A DNA stretch of 64,000 nucleotides from positions 1-64,000 of the forward strand of contig JAIBAP010000025.1 of assembly GCA_019695115.1 (NCBI GenBank), written 5' to 3'. How positions within the stretch are numbered: the stretch's first letter is position 1; each line of letters opens with the position of its first letter. This DNA is from Caldilineales bacterium (lineage in GTDB: Bacteria; Chloroflexota; Anaerolineae; J102). The notes under the pieces are model-generated. The model made no database searches. It saw only the letters and a program-made list of their open reading frames with translations, and was not told where the DNA came from. Of this stretch, positions 28,616 to 37,784 are shown piece by piece. A program made the translations under genes and the position numbers.

Positions 28616-29788
28616 CATCCCACACACCGAGACGACCGAGGTGTTGCGCTCGTCGGCCGGGCAAACGGCGTAGCCGGCGCGCTGACCTTCTACAGAACCA
28701 ACCAACTTCAGCATCAAATAGAAGGGCGTGACGCCGCAGACATTGTTGCGGTCTTCGAGGTTGCGGATGAAACCAAGCATCGCCTCGGCATCGCCCGCGG
28801 AGAGATGGGCGATCAGGTCATCGTCGTGAGCGCGCAAGGCGGCCCGCTCGATCAGCCCCACCGCTTCGCCGCCGAAGACCGGGCCGACGTGAGCCAGATC
28901 GCCCGAGGCCACCACCAGCGCCCGGCGACCATGAGCGACCTGCCGTAAGGCCGCCAGCACAGGGGTGGGGGAGCCGTCGAGATGCTGGTAGGAGCCGGTG
29001 AGGATGGGGACAACGGCGACCGGACGCCCCCGGCGCATGTGGTGGAGCCAGACGAGCACCAACTCGATCGAATGCTCGCGACGATGGTAGAGTTCCCCGG
29101 CGAAGGCGGCTTCGTTGCCGATGGCCGTCGCGAGGGTCTCGACGGCTTCCTGGTCGGTGGGAAGGATGCCATAGGGGGTGGCATAGTTCTGGCGGGTGAG
29201 GGTGAGGGGGTTCAGGCCGCCGAAGTGGTCTGTCCCGAACACGATGACGATCTCGGCCGCCTGCGCCATCTCGGCCGCCCGCTTCCACACCTGGGCATAG
29301 ACTTTGTGGCCGCGAGCATAGTCGATGTGCGGGCTGATCAACGCCTTGCCGCTGGCTGGCATGGGCACGACAGGGCCGGCGGCTTCCAGCCAGGCGTCGA
29401 ATTCGACCTGCAACTCGGCCGGGTCGGCGGGATAGCCGCTGCCGGCGATGGTGGGCGGGCGGAACGGGGCCTGCCGATAGGCGGAGAGGGCATCCGCCAG
29501 CGCCAGCGCCGAACGCTCGTTGTGCAGGAAGCAGGCCTGGTCGAGCGCCGCGATCAACGTATCGACAGCCGCCTGGTCGATGCGCAAGCCATAGTCGATC
29601 CGCAGCCGGGCGGTGAGGCGGGCGGGCGGGTGCTGACCATCGCACAGGGCCAGGGCGGGGCCAAGCGCCTGGGGGACGACCAGGGTGTGGTCGCTGAGGT
29701 CGAGCGGGTCGCGCAAGAGCAGCGAAGGCCGGCCCTGATGGAGGGTGGGGCGGATGTCGAGGGGGCGAAGAAGGGGGGATGCTGGCAC
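28604..29788 (-). CDS. Memo-like protein (AmmeMemoRadiSam system protein B)
   Basis: A protein of 394 residues if the GTG at 29788 is used. The C-terminal Memo domain has the metal and putative nucleophile motifs SPHIDYARG, FGTDHFGG, EHSIEL, SGDLAHVGP and NNVCGVTPF. The N-terminal part (about 1-120) is the extra domain of bacterial members. This start gives MPASPLLRPLDIRP, the usual family beginning; an ATG at 29908 would add 40 residues and overlap a promoter. Biochemical role is not settled; Memo proteins bind iron or copper and are related to extradiol dioxygenases. Neither partner protein of the AmmeMemoRadiSam set is nearby. Confidence 0.85.
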   Translation of the reverse strand: MPASPLLRPLDIRPTLHQGRPSLLLRDPLDLSDHTLVVPQALGPALALCDGQHPPARLTARLRIDYGLRIDQAAVDTLIAALDQACFLHNERSALALADALSAYRQAPFRPPTIAGSGYPADPAELQVEFDAWLEAAGPVVPMPASGKALISPHIDYARGHKVYAQVWKRAAEMAQAAEIVIVFGTDHFGGLNPLTLTRQNYATPYGILPTDQEAVETLATAIGNEAAFAGELYHRREHSIELVLVWLHHMRRGRPVAVVPILTGSYQHLDGSPTPVLAALRQVAHGRRALVVASGDLAHVGPVFGGEAVGLIERAALRAHDDDLIAHLSAGDAEAMLGFIRNLEDRNNVCGVTPFYLMLKLVGSVEGQRAGYAVCPADERNTSVVSVCGMVFG

Positions 29789-29878
29789 GGGAGAGTGGGA
29801 TAGCGTCGCGAGGAGTTCGTGCGGTGGCGTGCGAACGGTGATCGGAGGCGGAAGCGGGTGAAGGCCACGCCGCCGGGG

Positions 29879-29908
29879 ATTATAGGGCGTGCGGGCGACA
29901 GCGGCCAA
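29879..29908 (-). promoter_or_regulatory. probable promoter for the Memo gene
   Basis: On the minus strand TTGGCC (29908-29903) and TATAAT (29884-29879) are 18 bp apart. This placement supports a start downstream of 29872. Confidence 0.5.
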
Positions 29909-29949
29909 CTGGCAGGCGATGCCAGCACCCCTACAAAGGGTTGCCGGCT

Positions 29950-29980
29950 TTGACGGCCGGTCGATCCCACGTGCTATAAT
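29950..29980 (+). promoter_or_regulatory. promoter of the SCP2-alcohol dehydrogenase operon
   Basis: TTGACG (29950-29955) and TATAAT (29975-29980) are 19 bp apart, slightly wider than ideal. It leaves a leader of about 90 bases containing the inverted repeat GCCGGCTTCGCCGGC. Confidence 0.6.
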
Positions 29981-30078
29981 CTACGACGCAGTGCGTCATT
30001 TCGGCCGGCTTCGCCGGCCGGTGGGCGTCTGAGCGAGTTCCAATCCACTTTCGCAACACGATACCAGGAGGATTTCAC

Positions 30079-30495
30079 ATGGCTTTTCAATTCCCGTCCG
30101 CCGAATGGGTGGCTGCCTTCAAGGACGCCGTCAACGCCAGCGAGGCATACCGAGTTTCGGCGGCCAAGTGGGAAGGCGATTTTCACTTCATCGTCGAACC
30201 TAAAGGCTCGCTCAAGCAGCCGGTCAAGTTCTATCTCGACCTCTGGCATGGCGAATGCCGCGAGGCGCATCTGGTGGGGGAGGGTGAGACAAAGGAGCCA
30301 GAGTTCATCATCCAGGGCAGCATCGACACCTTCCGCCAGATCTTCGACAAGAAACTCGACCCCATCCGGGCGCTGGTGAGCGGCAAACTGAAGCTGAAGG
30401 GCAATCTCGGCAAGATCATGCGCTCGGTCAAGGCCACGCTCGACCTGGTGAACGCCGCCAGCACTGTGCCCACCCTCTATCCCGAAGGATCGTGA
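30079..30495 (+). CDS. SCP2-like sterol/lipid carrier domain protein
   Basis: A 138-residue single-domain protein. The SCP2 fold is suggested by the pattern of amphipathic strands, the segment EFIIQGSIDTFRQIFDKKLD and the C-terminal KLKLKGNLGKIMRSV. It probably binds acyl or polycyclic lipids in the cytoplasm. A GGAGG ribosome site precedes it, and its stop is only 3 bp before the alcohol dehydrogenase, so the pair is translationally linked. A second SCP2-like gene lies at 37362. Confidence 0.8.
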   Translation: MAFQFPSAEWVAAFKDAVNASEAYRVSAAKWEGDFHFIVEPKGSLKQPVKFYLDLWHGECREAHLVGEGETKEPEFIIQGSIDTFRQIFDKKLDPIRALVSGKLKLKGNLGKIMRSVKATLDLVNAASTVPTLYPEGS

Positions 30496-30498
30496 ACC

Positions 30499-31674
30499 AT
30501 GTGGTTTTTCAAAGCACCTGAAGTCATCTACGGCGAGGAAGCGCTCAATTACCTGGCTGAATTGCAGGGCGAGCGCGCTTTCATCGTCACCGACCCCGTC
30601 CTCCATAAGTTGGGCTTTACCGAGATCGTCTCGGAGCACCTGCGCACGGCCGGGATGCAGATAGGGGTCTTCACCGAGGTCGAGCCGGAACCCTCTCTGC
30701 AAACGGTGCAACGCGGGGCCGAGATGTTGTGCGAGTTTCAGCCCGACTGGATCGTGGGTCTGGGCGGCGGTTCGGCGATGGATGCGGCCAAGGCCATGTG
30801 GGTGCTGTACGAACGACCGGATGTGCAGCCCGACTGCATCGCCCCCTTCCTCTATCTGGGTCTTGGCAAGCTGGCGCGGCTGATCGCTATCCCTACCACC
30901 GCCGGCACCGGGGCCGAGGCCACCGGCGCCCTGGTGCTCACCGATCTGAGCGATGGCCGCAAGGTTTCGGTGATCTCGCGCGAGACCGTGCCCACCCTGG
31001 CCATCGTCGATCCCAGCCTGAGCAAGAAGCTGCCGCAACGCATCACCGCCGACACCGGCCTGGATGTGCTCGTCCATGCCATCGAGGGCTACACCTGCAC
31101 GTTCCACAACGATTTCAGCGACGGTCCCTGCCTGAAGGCTCTGCAACTCGTGTTCGACTACCTCCCCCGCGCCTACGAGGACGGCGAAGACATGGAAGCC
31201 CGCGAGCGCATGGCCAACGCCGCCGCCATCGCCGGCATCGGCTTCGGCAATTCGTTGGCCGGGTTGGCGCACGCCATGGGGCACGCCTTCGGCGCCACCT
31301 TCAAGATCCCACACGGTCGCACCGTCGCCCTCTTCTTGCCCTACGTGATGGAGTTCACGGCCAGCCTGCCGGCTGATATCACCCGCTACTGCGACCTGGC
31401 CCACACCCTGCGCCTGCCCGAAGCCAGCGAGGACGATGCCCTCATGGCCCCCGCCGTGGTCGCCGCCGTGCGCGATCTGGAGCGCCGCCTGGGGCAGCCA
31501 TTGACCGTGGCAGAGTTTGGCATCGGCCGGGCAGAGTACGAGGCCAAGATCGAGCAGATGTGCGAGTTTGCCGAAGGCGACGGCACGATCACGGTCAACG
31601 CCCGCGTCCCCGAACGTGACGAGTTGATCCGGCTTTTCCGCTACGCCTACGACGGGAAGAGCGTCGATTTCTAG
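30499..31674 (+). CDS. iron-containing alcohol dehydrogenase
   Basis: A 391-residue group III dehydrogenase. The NAD-binding GGGSAMDAAK and TTAGTGAEATG are present. Metal ligands fall in DVLVHAIEGY, LAHAMGHAFG and KIPHGRTVAL. It interconverts alcohols and aldehydes; with the aldehyde ferredoxin oxidoreductase downstream it could oxidise an alcohol to an acid. No signal peptide. The array of 73-bp repeats that follows would separate the two genes' transcripts. Confidence 0.9.
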   Translation: MWFFKAPEVIYGEEALNYLAELQGERAFIVTDPVLHKLGFTEIVSEHLRTAGMQIGVFTEVEPEPSLQTVQRGAEMLCEFQPDWIVGLGGGSAMDAAKAMWVLYERPDVQPDCIAPFLYLGLGKLARLIAIPTTAGTGAEATGALVLTDLSDGRKVSVISRETVPTLAIVDPSLSKKLPQRITADTGLDVLVHAIEGYTCTFHNDFSDGPCLKALQLVFDYLPRAYEDGEDMEARERMANAAAIAGIGFGNSLAGLAHAMGHAFGATFKIPHGRTVALFLPYVMEFTASLPADITRYCDLAHTLRLPEASEDDALMAPAVVAAVRDLERRLGQPLTVAEFGIGRAEYEAKIEQMCEFAEGDGTITVNARVPERDELIRLFRYAYDGKSVDF

Positions 31675-31680
31675 CAATTT

Positions 31681-32190
31681 CCCCTCGTAGTAACGACTTT
31701 AGTCGTTATGCTTGCGTAGAGAAACGACTGAAGTCGTTACTACAAAGCCTCATCCCCTCGTAGTAACGACTTTAGTCGTTATGCTTGCAAAGAGAAACGA
31801 CTGAAGTCGTTACTATAAAGCCTCATCCCCTCGTAGTAACGACTTTAGTCGTTATGCTTGCAAAGAGAAACGACTGAAGTCGTTACTACAAAGCCTCATC
31901 CCCTCGTAGTAACGACTTTAGTCGTTATGCTTGCGTAGAGAAACGACTGAAGTCGTTACTACAAAGCCTCATCCCCCCGTAGTAACGACTTTAGTCGTTA
32001 TGCTTGCGTAGAGAAACGACTGAAGTCGTTACTACAAAGCCTCATCCCCTCGTAGTAACGACTTTAGTCGTTATGCTTGCGTGGAGAAACGACTGAAGTC
32101 GTTACTACAAAGCCTCATCCTCTCGTAGTAACGACTTTAGTCGTTATGCTTGCAAAGAGAAACGACTGAAGTCATTACTACAAGGCTTCT
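31681..32190. repeat. 73-bp tandem repeat, 7 copies, each with paired palindromes
   Basis: Units begin at 31681, 31754, 31827, 31900, 31973, 32046 and 32119, an exact 73-bp period. Each unit holds GTAACGACTTTAGTCGTTA and, 16 bp on, AACGACTGAAGTCGTTAC, so each half is a palindrome and the two halves are also inverse copies. Units differ at only a few sites (GCGTAGAG or GCAAAGAG in the centre). It fills the whole gap between the dehydrogenase and AOR genes. Confidence 0.97.
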
Positions 32191-32207
32191 ACGAAAGTTG
32201 GCAACTC

Positions 32208-34127
32208 ATGCCGATTCCCCAGCATTTCACTCCCGCCCCGCCCACGCTGCTGCCCGGCTACATGGGCAAGATTCTGCGCCTAGATCTGAACACGGGCAGG
32301 ATGTGGGACGAGCCGCTGAATGAGAGCTACGCTCGCGACTTCATCGGCGGCAGTGGGCTGGGCGCGCGCTATCTGGCCGATTACGCTGATGGGGACACTG
32401 ACCCGCTGGGGCCAGAGAATCCTCTCATCTTCATGACCGGGCCGCTGGTGGGGACGAGCACCCCGGCTGCCGGGCGTTTCTCGGTGGTGGCGCGCTCGCC
32501 TGCCACCGGGCTGACGGGAGAGGGCAATTCGGGCGGCTACTGGGGGCCAGAGCTGCGGCGCACGGGCTATGATGGCGTCATCGTCACCGGCCAGGCGGCT
32601 ACACCGGTCTGGCTGGAGCTGCGCGAGGGCGCCCACCCGCGGCTGCATGACGCCGCCGAGCTGTGGGGGCTGGATCTGTATCAAACGCAGAGCGCCGTGC
32701 GCGAGTGGATGGGAAACAATCGGGTCAGGGTGGCCTGCATTGGGCCGGCGGGCGAGAATCTGGTGCTGTTTGCGGGGGTGATGAACGACCACGGTCGCGC
32801 CGCCGCTCGCACCGGGCTGGGGGCGGTCATGGGCAGCAAAAAGCTCAAGGCCATCGCCGTCAGTGGGCGGGCCGATGTGCCCTTGCACGACCCCAACGCC
32901 AACAAGCACGCCAACCGCGAGCTGACGAACCATGTCATCGAAGACCTCACCACGCAAATGATGCGGCTGGGCGGCAGCCTGCTGAGCATGGACGTCGGCC
33001 CCATCGTCGGCGATGTCTCGGCCTACTACTACCGCACCAATGTACTCGACGGCATCGAAGACCACATCAACTCCGGCCAGCTCAGCGACCGCTTCCTCAA
33101 ACGCCATGTGCCCTGCTTCCGCTGCCCTATCGCCTGTGGCCGCGAGATCGAACTGCCGGGCCGGGTGGAGAGGGTGGTGGACGGGCCGGAGTACGAGACG
33201 GCATCAGGTTTCGGCCCGCAGTTGGGCGTCACCGATCTGGAAGCGGTGGCCTATGCCGGGCATCTGTGCAATCGCCTGGGGCTGGACACGATCTCGTGCA
33301 GCTCGACCATCGCCCTGGCCTACGCCCTGTTCGATGAAGGCGTCATCGACGAAAGCATCAGCGATGGGCTGGCGTTGCGCTGGGGCGACCCGACGCCCGT
33401 CCCCATCCTGATCGAGAAGATCGCCCATCGCCAGGGCATCGGCGAACTGATGGCGCAAGGCGCGGCGCGCATGGCCGCGGCCCTGGGCGCACCCGAGCGG
33501 GCGGTGCATGTCAACAAGCTGGAGCTGCCCTTCCATGATGTGCGCGCCCATAGCGGCCAGGGGTTGGTCTATGCCGTCTCGACGCGCGGCGCTTGCCACA
33601 TGGTCGGCGATGTCTACCACTGGGAGCAGGGCCGGGAAGCGCCGGAGGTCGGGATCATGTATGGCGACCCGCGCGAGGAATCGCTGGAAAAAGTGCAGAT
33701 GGTCGCCCGCGTGATCGATTTCCGAGCCTTCACCAACAGCGCCATCCTCTGCCACTTCGAGGATGTCCTCATCCCGCAGTTGCTCGAACTTTTCGGGACG
33801 ATCACCGGCTGGTATTGGACGCCCGACGACTTGATGCAGGCGGGCGAACGCATCTACACCTTCAAACGCGTGCTCAACCACCGTTTTGGCCTCACCCGCG
33901 CCAACGATGCCCTGCCCAAACCGGTGTTGCAGGCGCTGGATGATGGCCCCACGGCCGGCTATGCGCCCGACCTGGAGACGCTCCTGGCTTTCTATTATCA
34001 GGTTCGGAATTGGGACCCGGTCAGTGGCCGGCCTTGTCCGGAGAAACTGAGCGAACTGGGTCTGGCCGATTTCACGCCGGAGCTTTGGGGCGCGGCCAGC
34101 GGGCAGGCGTCCGGGCCGGACGCCTGA
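32208..34127 (+). CDS. aldehyde ferredoxin oxidoreductase family protein
   Basis: A 639-residue tungsten/molybdenum enzyme. The N-terminal domain starts near YMGKILRLDLNTG. The [4Fe-4S] ligands are in VPCFRCPIACGRE, and the fourth cysteine is in NSAILCHFED. It oxidises an aldehyde to a carboxylic acid and reduces ferredoxin, using a bis-pterin cofactor. The ATG at 32208 has no clear ribosome site; an internal start just before MGKILRL is possible. No separate ferredoxin subunit is adjacent; a 7Fe-type ferredoxin lies at 48679. Confidence 0.9.
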   Translation: MPIPQHFTPAPPTLLPGYMGKILRLDLNTGRMWDEPLNESYARDFIGGSGLGARYLADYADGDTDPLGPENPLIFMTGPLVGTSTPAAGRFSVVARSPATGLTGEGNSGGYWGPELRRTGYDGVIVTGQAATPVWLELREGAHPRLHDAAELWGLDLYQTQSAVREWMGNNRVRVACIGPAGENLVLFAGVMNDHGRAAARTGLGAVMGSKKLKAIAVSGRADVPLHDPNANKHANRELTNHVIEDLTTQMMRLGGSLLSMDVGPIVGDVSAYYYRTNVLDGIEDHINSGQLSDRFLKRHVPCFRCPIACGREIELPGRVERVVDGPEYETASGFGPQLGVTDLEAVAYAGHLCNRLGLDTISCSSTIALAYALFDEGVIDESISDGLALRWGDPTPVPILIEKIAHRQGIGELMAQGAARMAAALGAPERAVHVNKLELPFHDVRAHSGQGLVYAVSTRGACHMVGDVYHWEQGREAPEVGIMYGDPREESLEKVQMVARVIDFRAFTNSAILCHFEDVLIPQLLELFGTITGWYWTPDDLMQAGERIYTFKRVLNHRFGLTRANDALPKPVLQALDDGPTAGYAPDLETLLAFYYQVRNWDPVSGRPCPEKLSELGLADFTPELWGAASGQASGPDA

Positions 34128-34140
34128 GCAAGAGGCTGGC

Positions 34141-34911
34141 GTGGAAAACAAGCGGCCGCGGCAGAAAAGGCTGGGCCTGGCCCTGGGAGGCGGCGCCTCT
34201 CGCGGCTTCGCCCACATTGGCGTGCTTCAGGCCCTGGCCGAAGCTGAGCTGTGGCCGGAGGTGGTGGTCGGCACCAGTGTTGGTTCGGTGATCGGGGCGG
34301 GGGTGGCGGCCGGCAAGAGTATCGACGAGATCGGCGCCATCGCCCGGCACATTCACTGGGGACGCATCGCTCGCCCGGCCTGGCCGCGCCGCGGCTTCTT
34401 CTCGTTTGCGCCGCTGGAGCAGTTCATCCGCCAGTGGCTGGGCGACATCTGCATCGAGGACCTGCCGCTGCGCTTTGGCTGCGTGGCAGCGGATGCGCTC
34501 TCTGGCTGGCCGCGCCTGTTCCGGGACGGGCGGCTGGCCCCGCGCGTGCGCGCGAGTTGCAGCGTGCCGATCGTGGTCAAACCCGTTTTGATCGAAGACC
34601 GCTGGTATGTCGATGGCGGGCTGATCGACAATCTCCCCATCCGTTTCACCCGCAGCCTGGGCGCCGAGTTGGTGGTGGCCGTCAATCTGTTTGGCCCGCC
34701 CACGCGCCTGCCAACTCGCATCGACACCTACACCGCCGCCATCCTCGGCCATGCCCTCGTCCAGGCTGGCGACGACCCGGCCGGCGCCGATGTGCTGGTG
34801 GAGCCGGAACTGACCGATTTCGACATGGTGCGAATGCCGCGGGGCCGGCTGATCGAACTCGGCTACCAGGCCATGTCGGCCCGCCTGTCAGAGCTACGCC
34901 AGCGCCTCTAA
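34141..34911 (+). CDS. patatin-like phospholipase (RssA type)
   Basis: A 256-residue lipid hydrolase. The oxyanion loop is LALGGGASRGF, the nucleophile is S46 in VGTSVGS and the dyad Asp is D158 in YVDGGLID. It starts at a GTG, 13 bp after the AOR stop, with an AAGAGG ribosome site. A second patatin of different type lies at 37785. Confidence 0.9.
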   Translation: MENKRPRQKRLGLALGGGASRGFAHIGVLQALAEAELWPEVVVGTSVGSVIGAGVAAGKSIDEIGAIARHIHWGRIARPAWPRRGFFSFAPLEQFIRQWLGDICIEDLPLRFGCVAADALSGWPRLFRDGRLAPRVRASCSVPIVVKPVLIEDRWYVDGGLIDNLPIRFTRSLGAELVVAVNLFGPPTRLPTRIDTYTAAILGHALVQAGDDPAGADVLVEPELTDFDMVRMPRGRLIELGYQAMSARLSELRQRL

Positions 34912-34922
34912 CACCGAGTTGT

Positions 34923-34952
34923 TTGACCGGCCCCACCCAGGCCGCCTATAAT
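34923..34952 (+). promoter_or_regulatory. promoter of the epimerase-acyltransferase operon
   Basis: TTGACC (34923-34928) and TATAAT (34947-34952) are 18 bp apart, about 48 bp before the epimerase ATG. Confidence 0.75.
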
Positions 34953-35000
34953 CGCCGGCATGGCGCTCTGTCCACCCCATCCACACACAGGTTATCGGTC

Positions 35001-36014
35001 ATGAAGACGCTTGCTATCACCGGTCTATTCAGCCCCCTGGGGCGACATCTGGCGCAGGCAGCCAGCCAGCAGGGGATGCGCGTGCTTGGCATCGACCTGA
35101 AGCCCATGACCAGGCCCCTGGCCGATGTGGAGTTCATCGAAGCCGACATCCGCAACCCGCTGTTGTCGGAACTGTTCAAGGCCGAGAAGGTCGATACGGT
35201 TGTGCATTGCGCTTTCCGCTGGCGACAGCGCCGCAGCGAAGAGGTCTTCGATAGCAATGTGCTGGGGACGATGCGGATGCTGGGGGCGGCGGCGTTGGCG
35301 GGCGTGCGCAAGGTAGTCTTGCCGTCCAGCACGGTGGTGTACGGCGCCAGCCCTGAGCATCCGGCGTTCTTGGACGAGGGCAGCGCCTTTGCCGGGCGGC
35401 CCAGCTATGCCTTTGTGCGCGAACTGCGCGAGGTCGAGAACTTCGTCAACGGCTTCCGTCGCCAGCAGAGCGAGATGGTGATCACCAGCCTGCGTTTCGC
35501 CAATATCCTGGGTGGGGGGGTGGCCTCGCCGCTGGCGCAGTTGCTCTCGCTGCCGGCTCCGCCCATTTTGCTGGGCTTCGACCCCATGTTCCAGGTCATC
35601 CACCACGATGATGCCGTGGCTGCCCTGCTGCATTGCCTTGCCCATGACTGCGATGGCGTCTACAACATCGCTGCGCGGCCGGCAATGCCTCTGCTCAAGA
35701 TCATGGCCCTTGCCGCCACCCCGCCACTCCCTGTCCTCCACCCGCTGGTCTACCTGGGTTTCCGTTCTGGCCGCCTGCTCTCGCCCAAGATCTACGATCT
35801 GGCGCCGCTGCCGTGGGACTACCTGCGCTATTCGTGGGTAGCGGCGACCGAACGCATGACCGGGGAGCTGGGCTTCGAGCCGACCATCGATGCCGAGACC
35901 ACGGTGCGGCAATTCGGCGAGGCGGTTCGCCGGCAACGCTATCAGGGCCATACTGCCTATCGGTTCATCGTCGATAGGCTACAAACAGGCGCCACAGCCG
36001 TCCCGGCCGGCTGA
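35001..36014 (+). CDS. NAD-dependent epimerase/dehydratase (extended SDR)
   Basis: A 337-residue Rossmann protein. The nucleotide motif is TGLFSPLG and the acidic end of strand two is GIDLKP. The active site has S110 and T111 in LPSSTVVYG and Y136, but the usual catalytic lysine of the YxxxK pair is R140 (YAFVR). It would act on a nucleotide sugar or a sterol-like substrate; the neighbouring acyltransferase and SCP2 genes favour lipid chemistry. Starts at 35001, directly after GTTATCGGTC, with only a weak ribosome site. Confidence 0.85.
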   Translation: MKTLAITGLFSPLGRHLAQAASQQGMRVLGIDLKPMTRPLADVEFIEADIRNPLLSELFKAEKVDTVVHCAFRWRQRRSEEVFDSNVLGTMRMLGAAALAGVRKVVLPSSTVVYGASPEHPAFLDEGSAFAGRPSYAFVRELREVENFVNGFRRQQSEMVITSLRFANILGGGVASPLAQLLSLPAPPILLGFDPMFQVIHHDDAVAALLHCLAHDCDGVYNIAARPAMPLLKIMALAATPPLPVLHPLVYLGFRSGRLLSPKIYDLAPLPWDYLRYSWVAATERMTGELGFEPTIDAETTVRQFGEAVRRQRYQGHTAYRFIVDRLQTGATAVPAG

Positions 36015-36026
36015 CGAGGAACAGAT

Positions 36027-37118
36027 ATGAACGAAAACGGAAACATGATCGTGGCACAGGCGGCGAGCAGTTCGACCGCGGGCGAATTCGACATGGCGAC
36101 GATGGCGGTCGCCGGCGGAGCGAGCGCCGCAGCGATGCCGGCTGAAGTCGTCGAACTCCTCTTGGCCGGTCCGGCTGGCCCGGCCCAACCAACAGACGAA
36201 GCGGTGGGCCTGTTGGCGGCCCTGCAAAGGCGCGTCGACAGCGCCTGGCTGGACCCCGAAACCTACCGGGGCCTGGCCTATGTGTTGCAAGTGGCGGCGC
36301 AGATGCAGGTCGAGTTCGTGCAGCGACGGCTGCGCGGCGAATTCGAGGTGGACGAGTGGGGCTACGATGCCGAGATCGCCGACTATTTCGCCCTGGTGGC
36401 CGGCCTGCTCTATAGCAGCTATTGGCGGGTCGAGATCGGCGGCCTGGAACACGTTCCCGAGCAAGGGCGCGCCCTGATGGTGGCGAATCACTCCGGGGTC
36501 TTGCCGATGGATGGGGCCATGATCGCTTACGGCGTCCGCCAGTATCACCCGGCGCAACGTTTGGTGCGGGCGCTGGTGGCAAACTGGTTCCCCACCCTTC
36601 CGTTTATGTCAACTCTCCTCAACCGCACCGGCCAGGTGCTTGCCCACCCCGACAATGGGCGCCGCTTGTTGGAAGCGGACGAGTTGGTTCTGGTCTTTCC
36701 CGAAGGCTACAAGGGCGTGGGCAAGCTGTTTCGCGACCGCTACAAGCTGGCGCGCTTTGGGCGCGGGGGCTTTGTGAAGATGGCGGTCGAGAGCGGCGCT
36801 CCCATCGTCCCGGTGGCCGTGGTTGGGGCTGAAGAAACGTATCCCATGCTGATGAACGCCAAGCCGGTGGCGCGGCTGCTCGGCTTCCCGTTCTTCCCGA
36901 TCACGCCCACGTTTCCATGGCTGGGACCGCTCGGCGTCCTCCCCCTGCCCAGCAAATGGTATATCGACATCGGCGAACCCATCGACGCCCACCTTCGCCA
37001 GCCCGAGCTGGCCGGCAACCCCTCCTTCCTCTCCGATGTCACCGAGCAGGTGCGCAGCCAGGTGCAGACGATGATCGACCTCAGGCTGGGGAGGAGGAAG
37101 TCGGTGTTTGGCGGTTGA
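36027..37118 (+). CDS. lysophospholipid acyltransferase-like protein
   Basis: A 363-residue protein. The first 120 residues are a family-specific helical region. The PlsC-like domain (about 130-330) has the histidine motif NHSGVLPMD, where six rather than four residues separate H from D, and the motif VFPEGYKG. It should acylate a glycerol-lipid or related acceptor at the membrane. The gap to the epimerase is 12 bp with a GAGGA ribosome site. Confidence 0.82.
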   Translation: MNENGNMIVAQAASSSTAGEFDMATMAVAGGASAAAMPAEVVELLLAGPAGPAQPTDEAVGLLAALQRRVDSAWLDPETYRGLAYVLQVAAQMQVEFVQRRLRGEFEVDEWGYDAEIADYFALVAGLLYSSYWRVEIGGLEHVPEQGRALMVANHSGVLPMDGAMIAYGVRQYHPAQRLVRALVANWFPTLPFMSTLLNRTGQVLAHPDNGRRLLEADELVLVFPEGYKGVGKLFRDRYKLARFGRGGFVKMAVESGAPIVPVAVVGAEETYPMLMNAKPVARLLGFPFFPITPTFPWLGPLGVLPLPSKWYIDIGEPIDAHLRQPELAGNPSFLSDVTEQVRSQVQTMIDLRLGRRKSVFGG

Positions 37119-37170
37119 TTGCGGATTGCGAAGTGCGAATTGGATCGATCACGAATGACACGAATAGAGC

Positions 37171-37346
37171 CAGTTATCAGTTATCAGTCATCAGTTATCA
37201 GTCATCAGTCATCAGTTATCAGTCATCAGTCATCAGTTACCAGTTACCAGTTACAAATTACAAGTTGCCACCTGCGACCTGCCACCTGCCACCTGCCACC
37301 TGCGACACGTCACGTTTCACGCCTCACGTTTCACGCCTCACTCCTC
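37171..37346. repeat. long heptanucleotide array (about 24 units)
   Basis: CAGTTAT and CAGTCAT units alternate, drift through CAGTTAC to GCCACCT and GCGACCT, and end in CACGTTT and CACGCCT, nearly all in one 7-bp phase. The array lies between the acyltransferase and the second SCP2 gene. Confidence 0.9.
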
Positions 37347-37361
37347 CCTCCTCCCACACAC

Positions 37362-37766
37362 ATGCCCTTCTTCACCACTTCCGCCCAACTACGCGACGTC
37401 GCCGAGGAACTATTCCAGCGCATTAGCCGAACGCCGGGGGCCACGGACGACTTCGCCCGCAGCCGAATGCTGATCAGCGTCCACCTCAGCGAACCCGACG
37501 CCTTCATCGGTCTGAACGGCCGCACCCGGCCCGTGACCTTCAGCTACCAGCCCGATGGCGCCACCCCTGATCTGGAACTGCACTTGACCGCCGACACCCT
37601 GCACGATGTCTGGATGGGGACTCGACGGCTGCGCGATGCCTTCTTCGGCGGCGAGATCAGAACCAAAGGCTCGATCTTCAAGGCCATGCAGCTGGCGCCG
37701 TTGTTCCGCCAGGCCGAGGCGCTGTATCCCCAACTGTTGAAGGAAAAGGGATTGCTGGCCAACTAA
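37362..37766 (+). CDS. SCP2-like lipid carrier domain protein (second copy)
   Basis: A 134-residue single-domain protein whose C-terminal part (LHDVWMGTRRL, EIRTKGSIFKAMQLAPLF) fits the SCP2 fold. The start at 37362 (MPFFTTSAQL) comes immediately after the heptamer array. It is distantly related to the SCP2 protein at 30079. Its place among patatin and acyltransferase genes suggests lipid binding. Confidence 0.75.
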   Translation: MPFFTTSAQLRDVAEELFQRISRTPGATDDFARSRMLISVHLSEPDAFIGLNGRTRPVTFSYQPDGATPDLELHLTADTLHDVWMGTRRLRDAFFGGEIRTKGSIFKAMQLAPLFRQAEALYPQLLKEKGLLAN

Positions 37767-37784
37767 ACCGAAGTCACTCTGAGC

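Noticed and set aside
31681-32190. CRISPR array
   Set aside because: The whole 73-bp unit repeats with almost no change; there are no unique spacers, and no cas genes are nearby.
36027-37118. Calling the acyltransferase inactive because H and D are six residues apart
   Set aside because: Some related acyltransferases, as I recall, carry the longer NHSGxLPxD spacing, and the FPEG motif is intact.
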